Shown: positions 16,885 through 25,913 of the stretch, in pieces
How positions within the stretch are numbered: position 1 is the stretch's first letter
Layout: the number at the start of each line of letters is the position of its first letter
Position numbers and translations under genes: made by a program
Source: Myxococcota bacterium
Lineage (GTDB): Bacteria > Myxococcota_A > UBA796
Length of the DNA stretch: 64,000 bases
Direction: 5' to 3'
Assembly (NCBI GenBank): GCA_029251165.1
Contig: JAQXDW010000113.1
Coordinates: 112,442-176,441, forward strand
Notes under the pieces: model-generated
Databases searched by the model: none
Seen by the model: the letters and a program-made list of their open reading frames with translations, nothing else
Told to the model about the DNA's origin: nothing

Positions 16885-17669
16885 CAGTACACGCTCACCC
16901 AGTCGTTGTTGTCGATGTTCAGCTGCGGTGAGCCGCTGTAGACCGTCAGCGGCGCGAGCACGTCCACGCAGTCACCCGCCGAGAAGCCCAGGGACTCCGC
17001 AAAGCGCAGGGGAATGGTGTTGTCTCCAAAGGAGAAGTCGGCACAGACGGAGCTTCCGCCGCAGCCCTCGGGCTCGCTGACCAGCTCTCCGAAGCCCCGG
17101 ATGTTCTGGTTGAGGTGGTCTGTGACCGTGACGGCGGTGGTGTTGCCGTCGACGACATAGACCAGCGCACCGGAGCCGGTGACCGAGAGGTCCACCAGCC
17201 CCGTCAGCTCAGGGAGGCTGAAGTAGGTGGTGATCTCGGTGGCGGTGAAGCTCACGGTGTCGCCGGGAGCGACGTCTTCAGCGGTGAGGTTGATGTCCAC
17301 ACCGTAGGTCTGGAGTCCGCCGCCGGAATCCGCCAGCCAGAGCTGGTCGATCTCACCGCTGAACTCAGTGAAGTTGGTGACCACCGCATCGGTGACAGCG
17401 ATGTCGATGCTGGCAGCATCCTGGTCTGGCGCAGCATCGAGGATGTCGCCGATGCCCGCAGCGAAGTCGTAGGGCGTCGTGGTGACCCGCTCGGGATCCA
17501 CCGCGCCCGCCCAAGCATCCGGGAACGCCGGTCCATCTGAGCAGAGCACCGCGCTTCCGGAGTCCACATCGAGCGGAGTCGGTGTGGTCGGCTCTCCAGG
17601 AGCAGTGCCCCGAACATCCTCGGGCTCCTGGGGGGTGCAGCCAATCATCATCAACGCGACGAGGCTCAT
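16884..17669 (-). CDS. Lipoprotein with OB-fold-like domain, first gene of the surface operon
   Basis: 261 residues, lipoprotein signal MSLVALMMIGC. The mature part has TTPYDFAAGIGDILDAAP, the same motif as the 16072 product. Beta segments with OB-like spacing follow (LWLADSGGGLQTYGVDIN, VAPGDTVSFTATEI; then NIRGFGELVSEP and GDCVDVLAPLTVYSG). The Cys in EGCGGSSVCAD could form a disulfide. No catalytic motif. It heads the six-gene leftward operon; the promoter should lie in 17670-17798, shared with the divergent protease gene. Function unknown; ligand binding is inferred from the fold pattern. Confidence 0.6.
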   Translation of the reverse strand: MSLVALMMIGCTPQEPEDVRGTAPGEPTTPTPLDVDSGSAVLCSDGPAFPDAWAGAVDPERVTTTPYDFAAGIGDILDAAPDQDAASIDIAVTDAVVTNFTEFSGEIDQLWLADSGGGLQTYGVDINLTAEDVAPGDTVSFTATEITTYFSLPELTGLVDLSVTGSGALVYVVDGNTTAVTVTDHLNQNIRGFGELVSEPEGCGGSSVCADFSFGDNTIPLRFAESLGFSAGDCVDVLAPLTVYSGSPQLNIDNNDWVSVY

Positions 17670-17735
17670 GGGATCTCCGGAGGCTGAGGTTCTTGTCTGC
17701 GATTAAGACGGAGGAGTCACTGTGGCGAGGGATGA

Positions 17736-17759
17736 TGACACCCTGCTGAAGGGATGTCA
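17736..17759. promoter_or_regulatory. Imperfect inverted repeat between divergent operons
   Basis: TGACACCC and GGGATGTCA face each other across seven bases (one bulged A). It lies in the 129-bp gap between the leftward surface operon and the rightward HtrA gene, about 40 bases before the HtrA start. It could be an operator or a hairpin in the HtrA leader. Low certainty; only the repeat itself is seen. Confidence 0.25.
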
Positions 17760-17798
17760 CCACCTGAAGACTGAACCTGGACCCATGGAGTGCTCGAG

Positions 17799-18899
17799 AT
17801 GCGCGCGTCGTTGATGATGATGCTGTCCCTGCTGGCCTGTGATGAACCGCTCGCAGCGCCTCCTACAGCCCCCACACCACCGCCCATCCCAGAGGTTGTG
17901 GTCCCGGTGGCTCCCCTCACCTCCGGTGCGCTGATCGAGAACGAGCGCAACACCATCTCGATATTCGATGCTGCGGCCCCCGCGACGGTGTTTGTCACCC
18001 AGAAGCAGCAGGTCTCCGACTGGTCGACCCGGCGCATGGTGGAGGTGGAGAGTGGAACCGGATCCGGCTTCTTGTGGGACACCGCAGGGCACGTGGTGAC
18101 GAACTACCACGTCCTCGACGGGGGGCGGAGCTTCGAGATCAGCCTCCAGGATCAGCGCAGCTACACCGCGACCTACGTGGGCGGAGATCCGCGCAAGGAC
18201 ATCGCAGTCCTCAAGATCAACGTCGACGCCAGCCAGGTCACGCCGATCGCGCTCCCGCCGCAGGGGGCTCCGCTGCTGGTCGGGCAGAAGACCATCGCGA
18301 TCGGCAACCCGTTCGGGCTCGACCACACCCTCACCACTGGCGTCATCTCCGCGCTGGGAAGAGAGGTCGTGGGATACGGCGGGGTGACCATCAAGGACAT
18401 GATCCAGACCGACGCCAGCATCAACCCCGGCAACTCCGGTGGTCCGCTGTTGAACTCGCAGGGGCAGCTCATCGGCATGAACACGATGATCTACTCCGAG
18501 TCCGGAAGCTCTGCGGGCATCGGATTTGCGGTGCCGGTCAAGACCATCCGCCGGATCGTCGGGCAGCTCATCGAGAACGGTCGGGTGACGCAGGTGGGCA
18601 TCGGCGTGGTCCTGGTAGACGATGCGCTGGCATATCGAGCCGGTCTTCAGGGAGTGGTCATCGAGCGGGTGCTGGAGGACTCTCCTGCCGCAGATGCCGG
18701 ACTGACTGGAATTCAGCAGGTCGGGCGACGCTCGATGCCCGGCGACATCATCACCGCAGTCGATGGACAGCCCGTCAGCAGCTACGACGACCTGTACACC
18801 GCGCTGGATGAGCGGTCGCCCGGAGACGTGGTCACGTTCACGCTGACCCGCAGCGGCTCAGAGCGCGAGGCAGCGGTCACCCTGTACGAGCTGCCGTAG
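17799..18899 (+). CDS. HtrA/DegP-type serine protease lipoprotein
   Basis: 366 residues. Lipoprotein signal ends at Cys14 (SLLACDEP), followed by a Pro-rich linker. The S1C trypsin-like domain has its triad: His104 (VTNYHVLD), Asp134 (RKDIAVLKI) and Ser213 (NPGNSGGPLL). One PDZ domain follows (~255-355; GLQGVVIERVLEDSPAADAGL). The envelope protein-quality-control role is well established for this family; the lipid anchor is unusual compared with soluble DegP. I chose the ATG at 17799 because GGAG sits eight bases upstream; a GTG at 17790 would add three residues. It precedes the receiver gene by 69 bp. Confidence 0.92.
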   Translation: MRASLMMMLSLLACDEPLAAPPTAPTPPPIPEVVVPVAPLTSGALIENERNTISIFDAAAPATVFVTQKQQVSDWSTRRMVEVESGTGSGFLWDTAGHVVTNYHVLDGGRSFEISLQDQRSYTATYVGGDPRKDIAVLKINVDASQVTPIALPPQGAPLLVGQKTIAIGNPFGLDHTLTTGVISALGREVVGYGGVTIKDMIQTDASINPGNSGGPLLNSQGQLIGMNTMIYSESGSSAGIGFAVPVKTIRRIVGQLIENGRVTQVGIGVVLVDDALAYRAGLQGVVIERVLEDSPAADAGLTGIQQVGRRSMPGDIITAVDGQPVSSYDDLYTALDERSPGDVVTFTLTRSGSEREAAVTLYELP

Positions 18900-18968
18900 C
18901 GGCGGCAGGTCCCGTGACTGACACAGCCTCGACACCCCGCAGCCCCAACGCATCGGATAGGTCACCAC

Positions 18969-19400
18969 ATGCGAATTCTGTTCATTGACGATGATCCAGA
19001 GCATGTCTCTCTGGTCAGCCGAACGGTCGAAGAGGCACTGGGTGCCGAGGTCTTGGTGGTCACCTCGGTTGAAGATGCGGTGAAGGTGCTGCACGAGAAG
19101 GTGTTCGATCTTGTCGTCACGGACATCTTCATCCCGCTGGGCCAGAAGCCCCGCGAGGCCATCGGCCCCCGGGCACGACGGTATGCCGAGAACCTGGTTC
19201 ACCTCGGCGGACTCGTCCTGCTTGATGAGCTGGACCGAGTCTCTCCTGCGCCGAAGATCCTCGCACACACCGCCTGCACTGACTTTGCGCTGCTGGAGGT
19301 CCTCGGAGAGCGGGTGACCGCTCGGGTGCCCAAGCCCGCTCCGGTAGATGTGCTGCTGCGGGCTGTGCTGGAGGCGCTGGAGCTGCCAGTGCCGCAGTGA
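18969..19400 (+). CDS. Stand-alone response-regulator receiver with insertion
   Basis: 143 residues, a CheY-like receiver without output domain. The acidic pocket (Asp7-Asp9), phospho-acceptor Asp52 (VVTDIFIP), conserved Thr101 (LAHTA) and Lys122 (PKP) are present, so phosphorylation should work. Between the acceptor strand and the Thr strand there is an extra ~20-residue basic-then-hydrophobic stretch (PREAIGPRARRYAENLVHLG) longer than in ordinary receivers, which may be a partner-binding surface. No kinase gene is near. Possibly cotranscribed with the HtrA gene 69 bp upstream. Confidence 0.85.
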   Translation: MRILFIDDDPEHVSLVSRTVEEALGAEVLVVTSVEDAVKVLHEKVFDLVVTDIFIPLGQKPREAIGPRARRYAENLVHLGGLVLLDELDRVSPAPKILAHTACTDFALLEVLGERVTARVPKPAPVDVLLRAVLEALELPVPQ

Positions 19401-19459
19401 GGGCTTCAGCCGGGGTGTCTTGCTGAGCGGACCGGCGCTGCTGTCCTGCCCGCACGCCG

Positions 19460-20002
19460 TCAGCTCGGCGTGCCGGAGTCACTGCTGACGACATCCACCG
19501 GGTCCGGCTCTGCCAGGACCTCAAGCTCCGTCGTGGCCGTGCGTCCCTCCGCGTCGGTCACGGTCATGGCGAGGACCATCGTCTCGTACGACAGCAGCTC
19601 CGGTGGTGTGTCCAGCTCGCCGTCCGCGATGTCCCCGACCGAGAGGTAGCCGTACATTCCCGGGAAGTAGCCCGCGCACTCTCCGTCCGTGACCAGCGCG
19701 ACCCGGTAGCTGTTGTCCGAGACCACCGCACCGGTGCTCTTGACGGTGATCGTAAATTCAATCTCCACGATCTGATCGACGTTCTCGACCCAGATGCTCG
19801 CCAGCATGTGCCAGCCACCCTGCGGGCCATGGACCATGGTCAGCCCGTCGCCAGACGCGACATCCTCAAACGTAGACTCCCCCGATCCAATGCGGACCGA
19901 GGGTTCTTCGGCAAAGCACCCAAGCCCTGCAGCGGAGTCGGAGGGGCCTTCTTTGTCGCCGCAGCCCAGCAGCGCGAGCGGGAGCATCCAGAGTGAAGTC
20001 AT
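19460..20002 (-). CDS. Lipoprotein of unknown function
   Basis: 180 residues. Signal peptide MTSLWMLPLALLGC with lipobox Cys14. One beta-sandwich-like domain (~45-160) with a Trp-rich strand GGWHMLASIWVEN and a disulfide-capable Cys (GECAGYFPG). The tail is acidic and Ser-rich (DVVSSDSGTPS). No family recognised. It is convergent with the receiver gene and ends ~60 bp from it; upstream lies the rightmost of a leftward pair (YbaB, SRPBCC). Confidence 0.6.
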   Translation of the reverse strand: MTSLWMLPLALLGCGDKEGPSDSAAGLGCFAEEPSVRIGSGESTFEDVASGDGLTMVHGPQGGWHMLASIWVENVDQIVEIEFTITVKSTGAVVSDNSYRVALVTDGECAGYFPGMYGYLSVGDIADGELDTPPELLSYETMVLAMTVTDAEGRTATTELEVLAEPDPVDVVSSDSGTPS

Positions 20003-20039
20003 GGCGGCAGGATAGCACCGACCACCAGACCCTCACCAC

Positions 20040-20375
20040 CTACATTCCGAGAAGACCGGGGGGAATCGGTAGACCGGCGGTGAGCGCCGAGAGCGAATTC
20101 TGGAGGTTCTCCTGAGCCTGGCGCATGCCGTCGTTGACCGCTGCGATGATCAGGTCTTCGAGGAACTCGCGATCCTCGTGGGCCTCGTCGGTGATGGACA
20201 GGCTGACGATCTGCATGTGTCCGTTGCAGACCGCTTTGACCAGACCGCCGCCGGACTGACCCTCGAATTCAGCGGCCTTGGCCTCTTCCTGGACCTGCTG
20301 CATGCGCTGCTGGAATCCAGAGAGCATGTTTCCAAGTCCACCCATTCCACCGAGCATGTCTAAGGGATTGCCCAT
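20040..20375 (-). CDS. YbaB/EbfC family nucleoid-associated protein
   Basis: 111 residues from the ATG at 20375, which has CAGGAG eight bases upstream. It matches the YbaB/EbfC family: an N-terminal Gly/Met-rich part, an amphipathic helix RMQQVQEEAKAAEFEG, then GGGLVKAVCNGHMQIVSLSI and a C-terminal helix EDLIIAAVNDGMRQAQENLQ. These small dimers bind DNA and are usually encoded beside dnaX and recR; neither is here, so the gene is out of its common context. Usual length. Confidence 0.9.
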   Translation of the reverse strand: MGNPLDMLGGMGGLGNMLSGFQQRMQQVQEEAKAAEFEGQSGGGLVKAVCNGHMQIVSLSITDEAHEDREFLEDLIIAAVNDGMRQAQENLQNSLSALTAGLPIPPGLLGM

Positions 20376-20401
20376 ATTTTTCTCCTGCTGTGAAGCGCGT
20401 T

Positions 20402-20824
20402 TCAGTCTGCGTCGAGCATGCCCTGGAGACCCTTCAGCGCACGCCGCCAGTCGGTGTCGAGCTGCTTGAAGTGATCGGCATCCTCGAACTGCTCGCCGTG
20501 GCCGGTGTGTACGATGGAGAGACGGGTCTCGCCGCCGTCCAGGGCGAGCTGAAAGGCCAGCCGCGAGCCGCTGGTGGGGAACTTGCCCATCTTGTCCCAG
20601 GAGATCTCGAAGTGTGAGGTCGGCCTCCACTTGCTGATCATCCCGTGTTCTTCAACCGGGTTGCCATCATCATCCTCGTTGACCATCATGATGCGACCGC
20701 CCTTCCGGCCATCGATCCGGGCCTTGTCAGCCAGCCAGCTGGTCAGGCCATCTTCAGTGGTCAGCGCGCGCCAGACCTTGCGCGGCCCTGCGGCAATGTG
20801 GATATGCCGACGAATCGAGGGCAT
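20402..20824 (-). CDS. SRPBCC/AHSA1-family protein
   Basis: 140 residues with the START-like SRPBCC pattern: IRRHIHIAAGPRKVWRALTT, a WLADKARID strand, and a C-terminal long helix DWRRALKGLQGMLD. AHSA1-type members form a hydrophobic ligand pocket or activate Hsp90; a single stand-alone domain gives no specific function. Transcribed just before ybaB (26-bp gap), so the two probably share an mRNA. Confidence 0.8.
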   Translation of the reverse strand: MPSIRRHIHIAAGPRKVWRALTTEDGLTSWLADKARIDGRKGGRIMMVNEDDDGNPVEEHGMISKWRPTSHFEISWDKMGKFPTSGSRLAFQLALDGGETRLSIVHTGHGEQFEDADHFKQLDTDWRRALKGLQGMLDAD

Positions 20825-20893
20825 CCTGAACCTCCGTGAACACGACTCGCCCTTTTACCGCGCCCCGCCTCTGCTGACCACCGGGAGATCCCA

Positions 20894-21931
<1,038 letters not shown>

Positions 21932-21949
21932 TCACGATACAGGCCGCGC

Positions 21950-22744
21950 ATGTACGCCACCACCTCTCGACCCGCTGGCCGGCCAACCCGAGGCAAGACC
22001 GCGCCCAATCGGCTGCGGCGTCTCGATGCCTTCCTGGCAATATGGGCTGGGCCAGAGCTGTGGCACCAGACCGGACCAGTGGTCGATCTGGGGTTTGGTC
22101 GAGAGCCGGTCACAACCGCCGAGATGGCCGAGCGGTTCTGGGAACACGATCCGAAGCTGGAGGTCATCGGCGTAGAGCTGGATGCTGAGCGGGTTGCTGC
22201 CGGGGCTGCCTATGCACGACCAGGGCTGCGGTTCCTTCGCGGTGGCTTCAACGTCTCCATCCCCAGACCAGCCCGACTCATCCGAGCAATGAACGTGCTG
22301 AGACAGTACGCACCTGAGGCCGTCGAGGAGGCTTGGTCACAGATGTCAGCCAACCTTGCGCCAGGCGGCCTGCTCGTCGAGGGAACCTGCAACCCGACCG
22401 GAGGAATCATGGTGGTCAACCTGCTGCGTCGTGTGGGCGATGATCTTCGGCTGGAGGGCGTGCTGTTCAGTGCTCGGCTCGGGAAGGTCGGGAGCGATCC
22501 CGAGATGTTTCCACCAGTCCTGCCAAAGCAGCTCATCCATCGAATGGTTCCCGGTGAGCCCATCCACACCTTCTTTGAGGACTGGCGCGCAGCCGCTCGG
22601 TGCACCGCGCCGCTGAGAACCTGGGGGGCGTGTCAGCACTTCGTCGCCACCGGCCAGCAGCTCGCCCAGAGACACCCCAGCGTCCTCGCACGCCCGCGGT
22701 TGCTGCGTCGGGGATACCTGCTCTGGCAGCACCCGCCGGCCTAG
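21950..22744 (+). CDS. Class I SAM-dependent methyltransferase-like protein
   Basis: 264 residues. Motif I-like VVDLGFGREPVTT (less Gly than usual), an acidic strand end VIGVELDAERVAAG for the SAM ribose, and LAPGGLLVEGTCNP as the post-III strand give a Rossmann methyltransferase pattern. The N-terminal basic part (RPTRGKTAPNRLRRLD) resembles nucleic-acid-binding methyltransferases, but the substrate is unknown. It follows the FG-GAP gene by 18 bp and its stop overlaps the convergent gene by 4 bp. Confidence 0.7.
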   Translation: MYATTSRPAGRPTRGKTAPNRLRRLDAFLAIWAGPELWHQTGPVVDLGFGREPVTTAEMAERFWEHDPKLEVIGVELDAERVAAGAAYARPGLRFLRGGFNVSIPRPARLIRAMNVLRQYAPEAVEEAWSQMSANLAPGGLLVEGTCNPTGGIMVVNLLRRVGDDLRLEGVLFSARLGKVGSDPEMFPPVLPKQLIHRMVPGEPIHTFFEDWRAAARCTAPLRTWGACQHFVATGQQLAQRHPSVLARPRLLRRGYLLWQHPPA

Positions 22745-23295
22745 CGGGGAGCCTCTTCCCTCCCTTCCGCCTCCCGGGACTCCTCGGGAAGGATCTCCTG
22801 CGGCTTGAGCCAGGGAATCTCCCACACCCCGAGTGCTGCCAGCCAGCCAAGCAGGGCAAACATCGCCAAGATCGCTGCGAGCGAGGTCATGGCATTGGTC
22901 GTGGTGATCATCCGGTCGTGGTTGCGCTCCAGCTCCTGAATCCGTGCCTCGAGCACTGACCGGGTCTCGCGGTGTCTGCGAAAGCGGCGCTGCAGCTCCC
23001 GAACAGGCTCGACGTCTGGAGGAATGGGTCCGTCCGCTGCCAGGACCCCGACCAGGGTCAACGGCGCCGCCTCCACGGTGCTCCCAAACACACTGAGGAT
23101 CTCCGCAGCGAGCGGGTGGTCGGGGAACAACCTGAGCGCCGCGGTGAGGTTGGCGCGGTGCGCCTCCGCAGGCTCACGGAGCATGAAGTACAGCGGGTCG
23201 TGGATCTCGATGGTGCCCGGATGCGACGAGAAAGGCTCCAGGCGCTCGAGGAGCTTCTGAAGGATGTCGGGGTCGGGCAAGGTGGTGGGTTCCAT
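22741..23295 (-). CDS. Tail-anchored coiled-coil membrane protein, unknown
   Basis: 184 residues from the ATG at 23295; an ATG at 23337 would add 14. Residues ~1-110 are soluble and helical. A charged helix ELQRRFRRHRETRSVLEARI follows, likely a coiled coil, then one membrane helix near the C terminus (MTSLAAILAMFALLGWLAAL) and an acidic tail. I do not recognise the family. It is divergent from the small membrane protein at 23456; the 160-bp gap between them should hold both promoters. Confidence 0.55.
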   Translation of the reverse strand: MEPTTLPDPDILQKLLERLEPFSSHPGTIEIHDPLYFMLREPAEAHRANLTAALRLFPDHPLAAEILSVFGSTVEAAPLTLVGVLAADGPIPPDVEPVRELQRRFRRHRETRSVLEARIQELERNHDRMITTTNAMTSLAAILAMFALLGWLAALGVWEIPWLKPQEILPEESREAEGREEAPR

Positions 23296-23455
23296 GAGCG
23301 CCGCGGCGAAGGATCGACTGGGAAGTAACCTCACCATCCCGCTCGGGCTCTCGTCTCCGAAGAGACCGGGGAGAGCGTCCAGGAGCCGGGCGCACAGCCC
23401 AGAAGGGTTAGTCTTTTCTGTAGGCGCGCTGCTCCAGACACAAAGAGAGGCTCTC

Positions 23456-23722
23456 GTGGACACCTTCGACCCGTTCCGCTTCTCACTCTCGACCGATCCG
23501 CACCCGGTCCGGGGGGACACCCACCCGCCAGTCCGCGAGATCGAGCCCGCAGATCTGGTTGCGCGCTCTTATCCGATGTGGATGCGACTGGCGGCGGCGA
23601 TCCTGGCGGCGCTGTTCCTGGGAACAACCCTGCTGACCGCAGCAGCAACCGCCGGAGGCTACTCCCCGCTGACCCACGCTGGAGACTGGCAGCGCCTCAA
23701 CCGGACTCTCCAGCAGAACTGA
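23456..23722 (+). CDS. Small single-pass membrane protein, unknown
   Basis: 88 residues. The GTG at 23456 has GAGAGG five bases upstream, and the product then begins MDTFDPFRFSLSTDPH. One membrane helix (MWMRLAAAILAALFLGTTLL) in the middle, short periplasmic or cytosolic C terminus. No family recognised. Transcribed away from the coiled-coil membrane gene. Confidence 0.55.
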   Translation: MDTFDPFRFSLSTDPHPVRGDTHPPVREIEPADLVARSYPMWMRLAAAILAALFLGTTLLTAAATAGGYSPLTHAGDWQRLNRTLQQN

Positions 23723-23726
23723 CGCT

Positions 23727-23768
23727 GGCCCACCGCTCTTGCCGACCAAGCAGCGCCAAGGGTGGGCC
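23727..23768. repeat. Inverted repeat (possible terminator/cruciform) between convergent genes
   Basis: GGCCCACC (23727-23734) and GGTGGGCC (23761-23768) are perfect 8-bp arms; the 26 bases between contain a smaller possible hairpin (CTTG/CAAG). Downstream, near 23811-23826, an 8-bp unit (GCCGCAGA) is repeated three times. The site separates two convergent genes, so a factor-independent hairpin without T-run or a Rho-assisting structure is plausible. Confidence 0.35.
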
Positions 23769-23857
23769 GCAGAAGTGACGTCGACGCAAGCATCCGAACA
23801 GCCGCAGAGCCGCAGAGCCGCAGAGCCATCCGGAGAGGTCCGTGCACAGCGGCGCCG

Positions 23858-25126
23858 TTAGCGACCAGTCGCGGCAGCAACGAGCATCGGATCGCCGCTC
23901 TCCTTTGCCTCCGCGATGATCGGATGGCTCGGTGATATCTCAAACAGCAGGCGAACGGCGCCCCAGCGAAGCAGCGGGTTGTTGAGATCGGCATAGGCGT
24001 CCTCCAGGACGTCAATGCGAGGCGGCTGCCGCATGGCACAGGCGGTGAGCACTGCGAGGCCGAGATCGGTGGTTGCATCCGGATGGACCGGACGCTGACC
24101 GCCGCGCACGTCGTTGAAGAAGATCCACGACAGGCCAGACTGACCCTGACGAACACCGCGCCACAGCTTCGACGGCGGCATCATCGGCGCCCCCGGACTG
24201 TACGCCTGAGGCAGGTCTGCGCTGCCGCCGGAGAGCACCGCGGTGGCGATGGCGAGCGGGTCTTCCGTTCCAGTCACCCGAAGCGCGATGGCAGAGCGGG
24301 CGTGGGGATGGACGCTGGCGGGCAGCGTGGAGAAGACCGACACCGGGAACGGCTGCGCGGTGCCGAGCGTTCGAGAGGCGGCGGTCGACCAGTAGAGATC
24401 AACCGCGAAGGGCGCATAGGCGGGCTCTCGAGTGAGCCAGAACTGTCGGATGCTGTCCGCCTCTTGCTCGAGGCGCGCAGTGCTCAGCGGGTTGTAGTCA
24501 CCTGCCCGGAGCCTGAGGAGGACATGGCCATGGCACTCGGGCGCATAGTCGCCGCTACCGGCGCAGAGCGGCATCGCCCGGGTGTAGAGATCGGGGCCAT
24601 ACGGAACCATCTCTGAGGCCGCAAAGAAGCAGTCATAGGCAAGCCGACCGGAGAACACTGCGCAGATCCCAGCGGCACCCGAGATGTCATCGGCTTCAGC
24701 GAAGCTCCGCGCAGCAGCCTCAAGGCAGGCATGGTCGGTGGTCGCGCAGTCTCCCGGAGCAGCAGGGGTCCCAGACCAGGTCTCCAGGAAGCGGTCCGGC
24801 AAGCCGAGGCGTCTGCTCCCAGCACCTCCAGACCATCTCGCAGAGCTCGATGAACCCGCAATGGACCACAGGTGCGGACGGGAGTTGAAGCGCGCGCAGC
24901 GGTCGCGCGCAGCTCCGTTGGGGAGGGCCTTACACAGGGCCGCGGTCTGTCCCGGCCAGGACTCGACCAGCGAAAGCACCGCGACCTCCTGAGCAACCGG
25001 ATCCGCCATCGCCGTTACCTCAGCGATGACCACCTCCGGTGCCGTGCCATACCGCTCGACCAGGGACGGCCCCTCGGGGAGAGCCTCCTGTCGGCATGCG
25101 AGAATCACCCAAAACATCGCGGCCAT
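23858..25126 (-). CDS. Large lipoprotein of unknown function
   Basis: 422 residues. The ATG at 25126 has GGAGG three bases upstream and gives MAAMFWVILAC, a short lipoprotein signal. The mature protein is helical and Cys-rich with short helix-pair spacing (DHACLEAAARSFAEADDISG, GICAVFSGRLAYDCFFAASE, YTRAMPLCAGSG, APECHGHVLLRLRAGD), like Sel1/TPR-type or HEAT-like arrays with internal disulfides. No enzyme motif. It is divergent from ung; the 17-bp inverted repeat at 25139-25155 lies 13 bp before its start. Confidence 0.6.
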   Translation of the reverse strand: MAAMFWVILACRQEALPEGPSLVERYGTAPEVVIAEVTAMADPVAQEVAVLSLVESWPGQTAALCKALPNGAARDRCARFNSRPHLWSIAGSSSSARWSGGAGSRRLGLPDRFLETWSGTPAAPGDCATTDHACLEAAARSFAEADDISGAAGICAVFSGRLAYDCFFAASEMVPYGPDLYTRAMPLCAGSGDYAPECHGHVLLRLRAGDYNPLSTARLEQEADSIRQFWLTREPAYAPFAVDLYWSTAASRTLGTAQPFPVSVFSTLPASVHPHARSAIALRVTGTEDPLAIATAVLSGGSADLPQAYSPGAPMMPPSKLWRGVRQGQSGLSWIFFNDVRGGQRPVHPDATTDLGLAVLTACAMRQPPRIDVLEDAYADLNNPLLRWGAVRLLFEISPSHPIIAEAKESGDPMLVAAATGR

Positions 25127-25138
25127 GGTCCTCCATTG

Positions 25139-25155
25139 CGGACAGCACGTGTCCG
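25139..25155. promoter_or_regulatory. Inverted repeat CGGACA-N5-TGTCCG upstream of ung
   Basis: Perfect 6-bp arms with spacer GCACG in the 83-bp gap between ung and the divergent lipoprotein gene. The same arms and the same 5-base spacing occur upstream of recA (63162-63178). That pairing with two DNA-repair genes suggests a common operator, perhaps for a damage regulator. Only the sequence match is seen. Confidence 0.45.
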
Positions 25156-25209
25156 GTGTCGTCACCTCAGACAGGATACGAGAACACGACCATCTGAGGA
25201 GAACAAGGC

Positions 25210-25893
25210 ATGATTTTGCGTGAGATGCTCCCCGAGTCCTGGCAAGCTGTTCTCGCGGAGGAATTCGACAAGCCCTACATGACCGCGCTCCAGAGCTTCC
25301 TCGAAGCGGAGTACGCAAGCCAGACCATCTATCCGCCGCTCCCAGAGATCTTCACGGCCTTTCAGAAGAGCACCTATGAGGGGGTCCGGGTGCTGGTCTT
25401 TGGCCAAGATCCCTACCACGGCCCCGGCGAGGCCCACGGCCTGAGCTTCTCCGTCAAGCCTGGCATCAGGGTCCCGCCCTCGCTGCGCAACATGTACAAG
25501 GAGCTTGGGACCGATCTGAGCTGCACCAAGCCCAACAACGGCTACCTGCTCCCCTGGGCAGAGCAGGGCGTGATGATGCTCAACGCCGTGCTCACGGTGC
25601 GCCACAAGTCTCCGAACTCCCACCAGAAGCAGGGCTGGGAGACGTTCACAGATGCCGTCATCAAGACCATCTCAGCGCGAGACGAGCCGGTCGTGTTCAT
25701 CCTGTGGGGTGGCAAGGCCAAGAAGAAGCTCAAGCTGGTCGATGCTGAGCGTCACCACGTCATCACCAGCGCCCACCCGTCCCCGCTCTCCGCCCGCCAC
25801 GGCTTCTTCGGAAGCAAGCCGTTCTCACGGGTGAATACCCAGCTGGGCGAGTGGGGTAAGGCACCGATCGACTGGCAGATTCCGAACCTGTAG
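25210..25893 (+). CDS. ung: Uracil-DNA glycosylase, family 1
   Basis: 227 residues, the normal length. It cuts uracil from DNA to start base-excision repair. Catalytic Asp67 lies in GQDPYHG; the uracil-binding Phe/Asn region is in GLSFSV and in LLPWAEQGVMMLNAVLTV; the DNA-intercalation loop HPSPLSARHGFFGSKPF contains the catalytic His. AGGAG precedes the start. Stand-alone gene: it is divergent from a lipoprotein gene and convergent with the sulfurtransferase. The inverted repeat shared with recA lies 55-71 bp upstream of the start. Confidence 0.96.
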   Translation: MILREMLPESWQAVLAEEFDKPYMTALQSFLEAEYASQTIYPPLPEIFTAFQKSTYEGVRVLVFGQDPYHGPGEAHGLSFSVKPGIRVPPSLRNMYKELGTDLSCTKPNNGYLLPWAEQGVMMLNAVLTVRHKSPNSHQKQGWETFTDAVIKTISARDEPVVFILWGGKAKKKLKLVDAERHHVITSAHPSPLSARHGFFGSKPFSRVNTQLGEWGKAPIDWQIPNL

Positions 25894-25913
25894 CACCGCC
25901 AGCCTGGGTGTGC

